Shown one piece after another: positions 1 to 6,103 of a DNA stretch of 7,126 nt. Positions within the stretch are counted from its first letter, which is position 1. Every line of letters begins with the position of its first letter. This stretch comes from Planctomycetota bacterium (GTDB lineage Bacteria; Planctomycetota; Planctomycetia; Pirellulales; UBA7805). The notes under the pieces are model-generated. The model was not told the DNA's origin. It did not search any database and saw only the letters and a program-made list of their open reading frames with translations. Location of the stretch: NCBI GenBank assembly GCA_014237955.1, contig JABABY010000103.1:1-7126 (forward strand), read 5' to 3'. Both the position numbers and the translations under genes were made by a program.

Positions 1-231
1 CACACCCGGCATCAACGGGAGGCCCGGCATATGCCCTCGCACCCAGAAATCGTCTACGCTGGTATCAACGTAGCCCACAATCATCCGCTGTTCCATGTCT
101 TCAAAAACAACTGCTGTGAGTTGCTCGATCTCGTACCGCTGAGGATTGTATGTACGAATCGTATCGATATCCGCGATGACGGTATCCACGTCGTACTTAG
201 AAAATGGTATCAGTGGATCTTTGCTTGCCAC
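1..231 (-). CDS. FabZ-like 3-hydroxyacyl-ACP dehydratase, N-terminal part (runs off left edge)
   Basis: The first 77 codons of a hotdog-fold dehydratase are present. FabZ enzymes remove water from 3-hydroxyacyl-ACP in the cytoplasmic fatty-acid elongation cycle. The reading starts M-A-S-K-D-P-L-I-P-F and contains Y-N-P-Q-R-Y-E-I-E-Q-L near residues 28-38, then D-D-F-W-V-R-G-H-M-P-G-L-P-L-M-P-G at 60-76. His67 in G-H-x-P-G is the expected catalytic histidine. The family's second catalytic acid and the rest of the fold lie outside the window. The start is a GTG at 231-229. An in-frame TAA at 243-241 excludes anything further upstream, and the next in-frame ATG would delete the first beta strands. 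The start is one base past the stop of the small basic gene, so the two are probably co-transcribed and translationally coupled; GAAGGG about 12 bases upstream may serve as its ribosome site. Whether it serves fatty-acid synthesis or a specialised lipid pathway cannot be told from this fragment. Confidence 0.85.
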   Translation of the reverse strand, partial: MASKDPLIPFSKYDVDTVIADIDTIRTYNPQRYEIEQLTAVVFEDMEQRMIVGYVDTSVDDFWVRGHMPGLPLMPGV

Positions 232-232
232 G

Positions 233-331
233 CTAGGTCTTTACCCTTCTGCGTTTCGCTTTCCGGGCCTTACTATTTGCAGGCCGCTTGCCGTGGTTGG
301 CTTTTTTTGCAATACGTCCAGGTTTTGCCAT
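233..331 (-). CDS. 32-residue very basic protein, bL37-like ribosomal protein
   Basis: This short gene begins M-A-K-P-G-R-I-A-K-K, continues A-N-H-G-K-R-P-A-N-S and ends K-A-K-R-R-R-V-K-T. About half of its 32 residues are Lys or Arg. The core K-A-N-H-G-K-R-P matches what I remember of bL37, a roughly 24-residue protein of the actinobacterial 50S subunit that also begins M-A-K-x-G-R. This version would carry a longer basic tail. AAGGAG (338-343) lies six bases before the ATG, the best ribosome site in the window, so I call the gene from this ATG although the frame stays open upstream to 733. The upstream extension overlaps trpD and has no recognisable character. The FabZ-like gene follows after one base. 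The role as a large-subunit rRNA-binding protein is inferred from the short core match and composition; another small nucleic-acid-binding protein is the alternative. Confidence 0.72.
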   Translation of the reverse strand: MAKPGRIAKKANHGKRPANSKARKAKRRRVKT

Positions 332-337
332 CTGGGA

Positions 338-343
338 CTCCTT
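338..343 (-). promoter_or_regulatory. Strong Shine-Dalgarno that fixes the start of the 32-residue gene
   Basis: On the minus strand this reads AAGGAG, six bases before the ATG at 331-329. It is the closest match to the anti-Shine-Dalgarno consensus in the window. It is the main reason to treat the short internal ATG as a true start rather than the longer open frame. Confidence 0.7.
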
Positions 344-420
344 TTTCATCTTGTCGGAGAAAAATAATGTGACGAGAACGTGAATGCAATGGCAGCATCT
401 AGTTCGTCCAGGGGTAACCG

Positions 421-449
421 ATTCTAACAATCGTCTGTATGGATGGAAA
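421..449 (-). promoter_or_regulatory. Candidate sigma70 promoter for the bL37-like / dehydratase pair
   Basis: On the minus strand, TTTCCA (444-449) and TAGAAT (421-426) are separated by 17 bases. They match the sigma70 -35 and -10 hexamers at four and five of six positions. Transcription would begin near 414, giving a leader of about 80 bases before the ATG at 331. It lies in the 253-base gap after trpD (332-584), which holds no other feature I can support. This is pattern matching only. Confidence 0.4.
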
Positions 450-584
450 GATCGGACAATGGAGACGGTGAACCATTTTTTAATGCAAAACCTACTCAGA
501 CAGGCTTTTCCGTTTGCCTTTTCATGCGTCGCCCCCCTTTTTAGGCAACCACCCGGTACTGGAGCTGTCGCCACACTCTGACAA

Positions 585-1604
585 TTAGTCCTGTGGAGCC
601 GAAGTCCATTCAGCGAGTCGTTCAACAATCTTTGCCGCAGATCCATCATCGATCGCTGCTGCAGCGACCTCTGCACAGCAACTTGGAGTTGGAGCGCACT
701 CGGCAATCCACAAGGCAGCAGCAGCATTTGCAATCACAATATCACGGGCCCTGCCCTTCTGGCCAGAAAGCACTTCCCGGATCATTGCCGCACTTTGCTC
801 TGAATTGTCGACACAAAGTTCCTCAAGGGTCCCTTCGGCAAGGCCAAAATCGGCGGGCCGCCAGTCATAATCGGTAACCCGTCCATCACGCACCTCTAGC
901 ACGTGCGTGGCTCCGGCAAGCGTCACTTCATCGAGACCATCTTCGCCTGTCACAATCAGTGCTCGTTGGGTACCGAGTCGATTCAAAGCCTCGGCCAACA
1001 GCTGGCGAATCTCCAGCTTGCCAACGCCAAGAAGCTGATAGGGTGCTGATGCCGGATTGCAAAGCGGTCCAAGCATATTAAAGATAGTGGGAACACCAAG
1101 GCTCTTTCGAACTGTCGCCACATTTTTCATCGACGGATGTAACAAAGGAGCAAAACAGAAGCAGAGACCAATTTCGTCGAGACACCTCTCAACGACATGA
1201 ACGGGTGCTTCGATTTGGATCCCTAAGGCTGCTAAAACATCGGCAGACCCGGTCTTGCTCGTAATACTGCGGTTACCATGTTTGGCAACAGGTACACCAC
1301 TTCCGGCAATCACAAACGCAGCAGCTGTAGAAATGTTGAATGTGCCGGAACCATCTCCACCGGTCCCACAGGTATCGACGATCCCGGTCCGTGTCGAATG
1401 GATGCGCGTCATATGGGAACGCATCGCCATTGCAGCACCGGCAATTTCCGCTACGGTCTCTCCCTTAACTCTCAAAGCAGTCAATAGGACTGCAATTTGA
1501 GCATCACTCCAATCTCCCTGCATAATACTGCCGATCGCATCGGCCATTTCTGCCATCGACAAGTCTTCGCCCGACGAAACGCGACCTAAAATATCTTCGA
1601 TCAC
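585..1604 (-). CDS. trpD: Anthranilate phosphoribosyltransferase TrpD
   Basis: TrpD joins anthranilate to phosphoribosyl pyrophosphate, giving N-(5'-phosphoribosyl)-anthranilate, the second step from chorismate in cytoplasmic tryptophan synthesis. Of 339 residues, the helical N-terminal domain covers about 1-70. The PRPP loop C-G-T-G-G-D-G-S-G-T is at 79-88, followed by N-I-S-T at 90-93. K-H-G-N-R-S is at 108-113 and G-S-A-D at 119-122. Arg166 in V-R-K-S-L-G lies in the anthranilate site. D225-E226 in L-D-E-V-T-L-A-G is the magnesium pair. Length and all motifs are normal, so it should be active. I start at GTG 1604 because GGGAG (1613-1617) lies eight bases upstream and the N-terminus then fits the family; a TTG at 1619 would add five residues. 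No other trp gene lies in the window. The last codons are followed by 253 non-coding bases, so it looks monocistronic. Confidence 0.96.
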   Translation of the reverse strand: MIEDILGRVSSGEDLSMAEMADAIGSIMQGDWSDAQIAVLLTALRVKGETVAEIAGAAMAMRSHMTRIHSTRTGIVDTCGTGGDGSGTFNISTAAAFVIAGSGVPVAKHGNRSITSKTGSADVLAALGIQIEAPVHVVERCLDEIGLCFCFAPLLHPSMKNVATVRKSLGVPTIFNMLGPLCNPASAPYQLLGVGKLEIRQLLAEALNRLGTQRALIVTGEDGLDEVTLAGATHVLEVRDGRVTDYDWRPADFGLAEGTLEELCVDNSEQSAAMIREVLSGQKGRARDIVIANAAAALWIAECAPTPSCCAEVAAAAIDDGSAAKIVERLAEWTSAPQD

Positions 1605-1654
1605 AACATCGTCTCCCAAATCTTTTTGCAGGATATCAAACCACCGCCGCGATG

Positions 1655-1673
1655 ATTGTAAACTCCGTTTACA
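1655..1673 (-). promoter_or_regulatory. Operator-like palindrome overlapping a candidate -10 of trpD
   Basis: TGTAAAC-TCC-GTTTACA (1657-1673) is a perfect inverted repeat with 7-base arms and a 3-base centre. On the minus strand, TACAAT (1655-1660), five of six to the -10 consensus, overlaps its edge. That would put transcription start near 1648, about 44 bases before the GTG start. No good -35 is seen, which would fit an activated or non-standard promoter. The arms resemble the TyrR box (TGTAAA-N6-TTTACA), but the spacer is one base short and TyrR is a gammaproteobacterial regulator, so I do not assign a regulator. Confidence 0.4.
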
Positions 1674-1707
1674 TTTCAGGACAGCATGCTACGGACGCAA
1701 TTTCCCC

Positions 1708-1746
1708 TTGTTATCATCTCCACTGCTACCTAAAATCGGCAGTGGA
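1708..1746 (+). promoter_or_regulatory. Candidate promoter of the nucleoside hydrolase gene with a dyad around its -10
   Basis: TTGTTA (1708-1713) and TAAAAT (1731-1736) have exactly 17 bases between them and match the sigma70 hexamers at four and five of six positions. Start of transcription would be near 1743, about 70 bases before the ATG. The -10 lies in the loop of a perfect 8-base inverted repeat, TCCACTGC (1719-1726) and GCAGTGGA (1739-1746). A protein bound to the arms would block the promoter, so an operator is plausible. No T-run follows, so it is not a terminator. Confidence 0.45.
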
Positions 1747-1813
1747 TGGACCTTCCCATCGGTCAACCGGATTCTTTGCGCCTCACATGTGGGAATATTG
1801 ACGAGACAATCCA

Positions 1814-2752
1814 ATGGCCCGGAAGATCATTCTTGACATCGACCCGAATATTGATGCCCTCGTTGCCCTTTGTCTTGCCCTCTTTGATCCAGAACTCGAA
1901 ACCGTTGCTGTGACCACGACAGCCGGATCGGTGTCTGCCCAGCAGGCCACCCGCAATGTACAGGCGATCATCGAACAGTTGGACCCTCCGCGATTTCCTC
2001 GGATTGGAGTGGCACGAGAGGCTGACAAAGGGCATCTAGGAGATTTGCGGCCACTTTACGGAGCAAATGGACTCGGTGATACCGTCTTGGAAGTCTCAGA
2101 GTTGCACCACCAGCATCCTTCGGAAAAAGTCATCTGTGAGGAGATCCGTAAAGCACCGAATGATGTCACCATCATCTCCCTCGGGCCGCTAACAAATATA
2201 GCGCGTGCCTTGGCCCGTGAACCAGATCTGACAGGTCTTATAGGTCAAATTCATATCATGGGTGGTGGTTTGAACATCGGCGACGTCACTCCATCCGCTC
2301 AATTCAATATCTACTGTGACCCTGAATCTGCAAAAGCAGTTTTTCACTCTGCCACTACCAAAACACTCATACCGCTGGATGTCACGCAACAAGTGATCAT
2401 GACCTATGATCAAATGGATGAAGTCCCTGATATTACGACGCCATCAGGAAAACTATTAAGAACCCTTCTTCCGTATGTCTTCCGATCCCATCACATGGTG
2501 CTTGGACTGGAAGGGATCCACTTACATCATGCGGTGGCCCTCGTTGCTGCCCTGCACCCCGAATTATTCAAAACCGAAGCAATGTCAGGGGATGTGGAAA
2601 CTCTTGGGGAATTAACGCACGGGGCAACCGTTTTTGATCGCCGCGAACATCCTCAATGGCGAGCCAATATGGATGTCGCCACTGACGTGGATGCTTCGGC
2701 CGTCATGGACTGCATCTTGAGGGGTCTCGCCAACACCGCCAAAAAGTTCTGA
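1814..2752 (+). CDS. Nucleoside hydrolase (IUNH) family protein with altered active site
   Basis: The 312-residue length and fold signature fit the inosine-uridine nucleoside hydrolases, cytoplasmic calcium enzymes that cleave the N-glycosidic bond of ribonucleosides in salvage. Family blocks are recognisable: I-L-D-I-D-P-N-I-D-A at 6-15, T-T-T-A-G-S-V at 34-40, G-P-L-T-N-I-A at 124-130, I-M-G-G-G at 148-152, T-P-S-A-Q-F-N-I-Y at 159-167 and H-L-H-H-A-V-A at 236-242. Compared with the Crithidia enzyme, Asp8, Asp10, Asp14, Thr127, Asn165 and His238 are kept. Asp15 has become Ala15, Asn39 Ser39, Asn160 Asp157, Glu166 Gln163 and Asp242 His239. Asp15 and Asp242 are calcium ligands and the others contact ribose, so ordinary hydrolysis is doubtful. 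The frame is intact and codon use looks normal, so this is not a decaying gene. A changed substrate, or a binding or regulatory role, is possible. The ATG has only a weak ribosome site. The gene is divergent from trpD and convergent with htrA (33-base gap). Confidence 0.88.
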   Translation: MARKIILDIDPNIDALVALCLALFDPELETVAVTTTAGSVSAQQATRNVQAIIEQLDPPRFPRIGVAREADKGHLGDLRPLYGANGLGDTVLEVSELHHQHPSEKVICEEIRKAPNDVTIISLGPLTNIARALAREPDLTGLIGQIHIMGGGLNIGDVTPSAQFNIYCDPESAKAVFHSATTKTLIPLDVTQQVIMTYDQMDEVPDITTPSGKLLRTLLPYVFRSHHMVLGLEGIHLHHAVALVAALHPELFKTEAMSGDVETLGELTHGATVFDRREHPQWRANMDVATDVDASAVMDCILRGLANTAKKF

Positions 2753-2785
2753 CGGTATCCGGCAGCAAGTGAACGCCCCGACCCA

Positions 2786-3904
2786 TTAAGGTCGTTTGCC
2801 AACCGTAACCATTAATTGGACAGTCTTCCCATCACGGTAAACCAGCAAGGGGACCGGATTTCCGACCTGTGTCAGGCTGACTTGATTGATGAGATGGAGG
2901 TCACTCTCAATCCAGATTTGATCAAAACGCAAAATGACATCACCCTCTTGAAGTTCTGCCTTTGCTGCGGCTGAGTCAAAAGTGACCGCCTTCACTCGCG
3001 CGCCCTGGGGTGATTCGAGCCCCAAATCAGCAGCGGCGGCAGCCCCAAACCGTGAATCAAGACTAACCCCAAGAAAGCCTCGCTCGACTGCACCATGCGC
3101 AATCAATTGCCGCGCGATGGCCATTACCATATTGATAGGAATTGTAAAACCAATCCCTTCGTTGCGCCCCGAAGTACTTGCAATCGCAGTATTGATTCCC
3201 ACAACTTCGCCACGCAAATTAACGAGAGGACCACCACTGTTTCCCGGATTGATCGAAGCATCAATTTGCAGAAAGTCCTGATATTCAACACCGTCGGTCG
3301 CCAACTCCAAATCTCGGCGACCCTTCGCGCTAACGATCCCATGCGTGACAGAATGGTTCAGTCCAAAAGGACTGCCAATCGCGATGATATAATCCCCAAT
3401 CTCCGTCTTGGCACTGTCACCGATCCGGGCTGCGACCAATCGCTTGCCCTTGACGTGCATGATCGCAACATCCGTACCAGCATCGGCCCAGACTTTGTCA
3501 GGCTGTATCTCCCGTCCATCCGAGAGAGCAATGGTGATCTCATTCGGATCGGCATAGCGAACAAGATGTCGATTTGTGAGGATATAGTGATCGTTGCCTT
3601 CTTTGATAATGACTCCCGATCCTGTCTCGTCCAGATGTCTATTTTTACGGCCTCCCGGGTCGACCTCAATGTGTACCACAGCGGGACGTACCAGCTTGAC
3701 GACTTTTCTAAGAACACCTGCCTGATGTTGAAGCGTAGAGGTTTCAACAGATAGTTCTTGATAGAGCCTTTGGCGCTCTTGTTCAGAAAGACCTCGAGAA
3801 GGCCCCTGAGCCTGAACGGTGCCACCACAGAACAAAAGGAGAGAGCAACTAAATGCCGCTGCCTGCCAAACTCGTTGTAGCAGGGGTGCTTCCGGTGGCA
3901 CCAT
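2786..3904 (-). CDS. Exported HtrA/DegP-type serine protease with one PDZ domain
   Basis: HtrA proteases degrade or refold misfolded envelope proteins. This 372-residue form has an N-terminal hydrophobic segment at about 14-27 (A-A-A-F-S-C-S-L-L-L-F-C-G-G) and a possible signal cleavage after V-Q-A (30-32), so export to the periplasmic compartment is expected; a signal anchor is the alternative. A short Glu/Gln-rich stretch follows at 41-66. The trypsin-like domain carries His113 in T-N-R-H-L-V, Asp145 in T-D-V-A-I-M and Ser223 in G-N-S-G-G-P-L, so the triad and oxyanion loop are complete. One PDZ domain covers about 276-369, starting R-G-F-L-G-V-S-L; a second PDZ, as in DegP, is absent, making it closer to DegS or a short HtrA. 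AGGGG at 3914-3918 lies nine bases before the ATG at 3904; ATGs at 3910 and 3913 are too close to it but would add only two or three residues. It lies downstream of the DksA-type gene on the same strand, and read-through past the hairpins is possible. Confidence 0.95.
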   Translation of the reverse strand: MVPPEAPLLQRVWQAAAFSCSLLLFCGGTVQAQGPSRGLSEQERQRLYQELSVETSTLQHQAGVLRKVVKLVRPAVVHIEVDPGGRKNRHLDETGSGVIIKEGNDHYILTNRHLVRYADPNEITIALSDGREIQPDKVWADAGTDVAIMHVKGKRLVAARIGDSAKTEIGDYIIAIGSPFGLNHSVTHGIVSAKGRRDLELATDGVEYQDFLQIDASINPGNSGGPLVNLRGEVVGINTAIASTSGRNEGIGFTIPINMVMAIARQLIAHGAVERGFLGVSLDSRFGAAAAADLGLESPQGARVKAVTFDSAAAKAELQEGDVILRFDQIWIESDLHLINQVSLTQVGNPVPLLVYRDGKTVQLMVTVGKRP

Positions 3905-3985
3905 AAACATCATCCCCTAATGTATTCTTTGCGGAGGCTAAAGATCTCTAGCTAATGGAATACCGCCGTTGGTCGGCAATTCGTT

Positions 3986-4022
3986 GACTCAGTGGAGTCC
4001 GTGTTTATAGCTCATCGGACTC
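3986..4022 (-). terminator. Competing hairpins after the dksA-type gene; possible 3' end or attenuator
   Basis: GAGTCCG (3995-4001) pairs perfectly with CGGACTC (4016-4022) over a 14-base loop. GAGTC within the same element can instead pair with GACTC (3986-3990) over a 4-base loop, so the two hairpins exclude each other. The outer stem begins eight bases after the stop codon of the dksA-type gene on the minus strand. No T-run follows, so a standard intrinsic terminator is unlikely. It could protect the mRNA 3' end or adjust read-through into htrA. Confidence 0.35.
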
Positions 4023-4029
4023 GCTGAAA

Positions 4030-4476
4030 TCAAGATACGTCCATTTCTATATCACTGAACGTCGCTTCATTATCACTTCCAGAATCCAACACACGACTCC
4101 AATCAGCATCGCCACTGGTGTCCAAACGCCCTTCTTCAGAAAGTCGCTGGCAATCGATACAGGTCGTGGCATAAGGAAGCGCCTTGAGCCTGGCGAGAGG
4201 AATCTTTTTTGGACAATATTCACATTTACCAAAGCTACCTTCCCGAATCTTATCCAACGCCTTTTCAATATTCGCCAACTCGCGACTTTCGACTTCAGCT
4301 AACTGCGAGTTGATTTCACCCTGTGCCGAGTCAAGCGCTGCATCAATCACATCGCCCGTTCCTTGGTTCCGCAATTCGGACAAAAGGCTTAAATCGCCAG
4401 AGAGTGCCCGGCGAAGTGCATCGCGACGGACAAGAAGAACATCGCGAATACGTAAAATTTCGTCTTTTCTCGCCAT
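4030..4476 (-). CDS. DksA/TraR-type C4 zinc-finger transcription regulator
   Basis: DksA-type proteins enter the secondary channel of RNA polymerase and, usually with ppGpp, reset transcription of ribosomal and biosynthetic genes. The 148-residue protein has a long helical N-terminal half (about 1-80) expected to form the coiled-coil arm. It carries D-V-I-D-A-A at 42-47, which keeps the D-x-x-D-x-A tip motif needed by E. coli DksA. The C4 zinc site is C85-E-Y-C88 and C106-I-D-C109 with P-L-A-R-L-K-A-L-P between. The C-terminal tail (about 113-148) is rich in Asp, Glu and Ser and has no counterpart I recognise. I start at ATG 4476, where the normal family N-terminus begins and GAGG (4488-4491) lies 11 bases upstream. 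A GTG at 4530 would add 18 residues with no family character. TraR/YbiI-like relatives share the zinc finger, so true DksA function is likely but not proven. The gene stands alone between a long spacer and htrA. Confidence 0.9.
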   Translation of the reverse strand: MARKDEILRIRDVLLVRRDALRRALSGDLSLLSELRNQGTGDVIDAALDSAQGEINSQLAEVESRELANIEKALDKIREGSFGKCEYCPKKIPLARLKALPYATTCIDCQRLSEEGRLDTSGDADWSRVLDSGSDNEATFSDIEMDVS

Positions 4477-5086
4477 AGTGGTCTCATCCTCAAAATTAAA
4501 CGAATGCACCGAGCACTGATGATTCTCCACCTAAAGGCCCGGGGCGATGGTTTCTTGCTTGAGCATCCTAAATAATAGTACGCAATACCGCTCACAGGGT
4601 TTCACGGCGTTGCTTTTTTCTCGGTTCTATCTCCATAGCCAACAGATATTTACGTATCCTATTTGTCAACAATGGCTTATGGCGATCCCAAAACTCGTCG
4701 TGTCGTTCATGTACGGTGGTTACCGAGCGGGAGGACACCCTTCCAGAATCAATACACAGATTCTCGAACAGAGTGCACACCATCGCCTGCCTTCGTGTAA
4801 TCGACAAAATCGGCACAGATATACAGCCGTTTTTCGGACAGTTTGTCTCTTACCGAGACACTGACAACTGCCGACAGGGCCCAGCTGCCCGATACGCGAT
4901 GCTATCACGATCTGCAAAGACTTATTTTGATTGAGTTTAGAGACTCAAGCAGGGTGCTTTTCTTTCCCGTCATTCGGGCTCCAATCCACACCGCGATTCC
5001 AGAAGACAAAATGTTCTGTGAATCTCACCGCGGGCCAATCATTCGCTAGCTGAGAGAAAGACTACCAGAAATTTGAATGTGCGATT
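4477..5086. other. 610-base stretch with no convincing gene
   Basis: This lies between the start of the dksA-type gene and the stop of the TIM-barrel gene. Several frames of 65-105 codons cross it on both strands, but they overlap one another, lack good ribosome sites and resemble no family I know. A -10-like TATTAT on the minus strand (4572-4577) could serve the dksA-type gene with a leader of about 90 bases, but no matching -35 is present. A TTGACA on the minus strand (4664-4669) lacks a well-spaced -10. The strongest structure is the hairpin at 4839-4863, listed separately. A small RNA or a decayed gene cannot be excluded. Confidence 0.5.
4839..4863. repeat. Stable hairpin in the gene-free stretch
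   Basis: TGTCTC (4844-4849) and GAGACA (4855-4860) are perfect complements around a 5-base loop, and CAG (4839-4841) pairs with CTG (4861-4863) across a 2-base bulge. A weaker 6-base hairpin, TTGAGT (4931-4936) with ACTCAA (4943-4948), lies 70 bases to the right and is followed by a T-rich run only after a further nine or so bases. Neither is a standard terminator. They could belong to an untranslated RNA. Confidence 0.35.
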
Positions 5087-6100
5087 TTAGAATCCCCGCG
5101 TCGCCCGCACATCCTCAAAGTCACGGAGGTGGTAACCGATTCCAACAAAATCGAGTATCTGACAAAGAGAACGCAAGGCGACCCCCAGGCCGTCTGGACC
5201 GCTGAAACCTCCAAATTGACCTCCACCCTTCAGATGTGGTTCCAGATCTACGAACACACCGGGAATTCCCCGCCGCTTGAGCCGCTTGGTCAGTTTCGGT
5301 AACCGTTCACGAAAATCCTCCAAAATCATCTCGTGACCACTCTGTCCCATTTTGGCTGGCACAAAATGTCGCAACGCCTCTTCATCAACATGTTCTATCC
5401 TCGTTCTCTCGCCCGGATGCCGATAATCCTTGATATGTAGCCAGCCAATGGCATGCTTCATAGCTTGATACTGATTAAAAACCTCAAAAGTATCAAAACC
5501 CTGCGTCACCAGATTACCACCATCAAAAATCAGAACCAAAGCAGGATGATTCACTTGACGATGAATCTCCGCTAATAGCTCGCCCGTCTGGCCTACTAGG
5601 TTCGCCTCCACCTCAAGTCCAAAAGTCAAGTCGCTACGGTGGCACATTTCCGCAATCTGCCCTAACTGATCGATCGTTTGTGTTAGGTGTTCGGTTGGAT
5701 CGCTCTCCCTGGGATGGTAGAAGGAAAAACCGCGAATCAATTTCGTTTCAAAGGCGTGTGCCAAATCGCATGCTTTGCGGACATCTTTGGCTAAATATTT
5801 TTGGAACGGCACATACGGATTTTTAGTGCCATCCTCAACATCCTTCAGTTTCACCTTACCAATGGGTGATCCAATCGACGAGACATTCATCCCATATTCA
5901 TCCTCAAGGTGACGAATTTTGGTGACTTCCGTCTTTGTCAGTTTCATCACGTTTTTGATGCCATTACCAACATCCATAAAACGAATACTGTAAAATTGCA
6001 GTCCAACCGCTGCAAAGGCTGCAAACTGCTCTACTGCTGTTTTGTGGTTAGCTGCTTCGTCAGCAAATCCGCTTAAAATCACTTCCGCATCTTCAACCAT
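5087..6100 (-). CDS. Xylose-isomerase-like TIM-barrel protein (sugar phosphate isomerase/epimerase family)
   Basis: This 337-residue protein has the pattern of the AP-endonuclease-2 / xylose-isomerase-like TIM barrel. The N-terminus I-L-S-G-F-A-D-E-A looks like the first strand. The expected metal ligands fall at family spacing: Glu163 (or Glu165) in G-L-E-V-E-A-N, Asp193 in I-F-D-G-G-N, His222 in L-H-I-K-D and Glu287 in V-D-L-E-P-H-L. Enzymes with this set usually isomerise or epimerise sugars through a divalent metal. The substrate here is unknown. The C-terminal G-G-G-Q-F-G-G-F-S-G-P-D-G (292-304) is a feature I associate with planctomycete members. There is no signal peptide, so it is probably cytoplasmic. 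The ATG lies three bases after the queF stop, and its AGGAG (6113-6117, 12 bases upstream) lies inside the end of queF, so translation is probably coupled. A link to deazapurine metabolism is suggested only by position. Confidence 0.88.
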   Translation of the reverse strand: MVEDAEVILSGFADEAANHKTAVEQFAAFAAVGLQFYSIRFMDVGNGIKNVMKLTKTEVTKIRHLEDEYGMNVSSIGSPIGKVKLKDVEDGTKNPYVPFQKYLAKDVRKACDLAHAFETKLIRGFSFYHPRESDPTEHLTQTIDQLGQIAEMCHRSDLTFGLEVEANLVGQTGELLAEIHRQVNHPALVLIFDGGNLVTQGFDTFEVFNQYQAMKHAIGWLHIKDYRHPGERTRIEHVDEEALRHFVPAKMGQSGHEMILEDFRERLPKLTKRLKRRGIPGVFVDLEPHLKGGGQFGGFSGPDGLGVALRSLCQILDFVGIGYHLRDFEDVRATRGF

Positions 6101-6103
6101 AGA

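Noticed and set aside
31..372. Plus-strand frame of 113 codons at the left edge
   Set aside because: It lies opposite the bL37-like and FabZ-like genes, which have better motifs and starts; it resembles nothing known.
502..520. AGGC ... GCCT followed by T's, terminator-like on the plus strand
   Set aside because: Only four base pairs, and no plus-strand gene ends there.
332..733. Upstream extension of the 32-residue gene frame on the minus strand
   Set aside because: It overlaps the end of trpD, shows no family character, and the strong ribosome site sits at the internal ATG instead.
3095..3754. 219-codon plus-strand frame
   Set aside because: It is the complement of the HtrA protease domain, including its catalytic motifs, and has no recognisable domain.
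4664..4669. Perfect TTGACA on the minus strand upstream of the dksA-type gene
   Set aside because: No acceptable -10 at 16-18 bases; the nearest TAT-containing hexamer is at 15 with three matches.
4592..4816. 74-codon minus-strand frame with a basic C-terminus, upstream of the dksA-type gene
   Set aside because: No good ribosome site, no known motif, and it overlaps other equally poor frames. It remains the least bad candidate in the gap.
4905..4973. 22-residue minus-strand frame with GGAG five bases before its ATG
   Set aside because: Short, not notably biased, and unsupported by context; chance is the simpler explanation.
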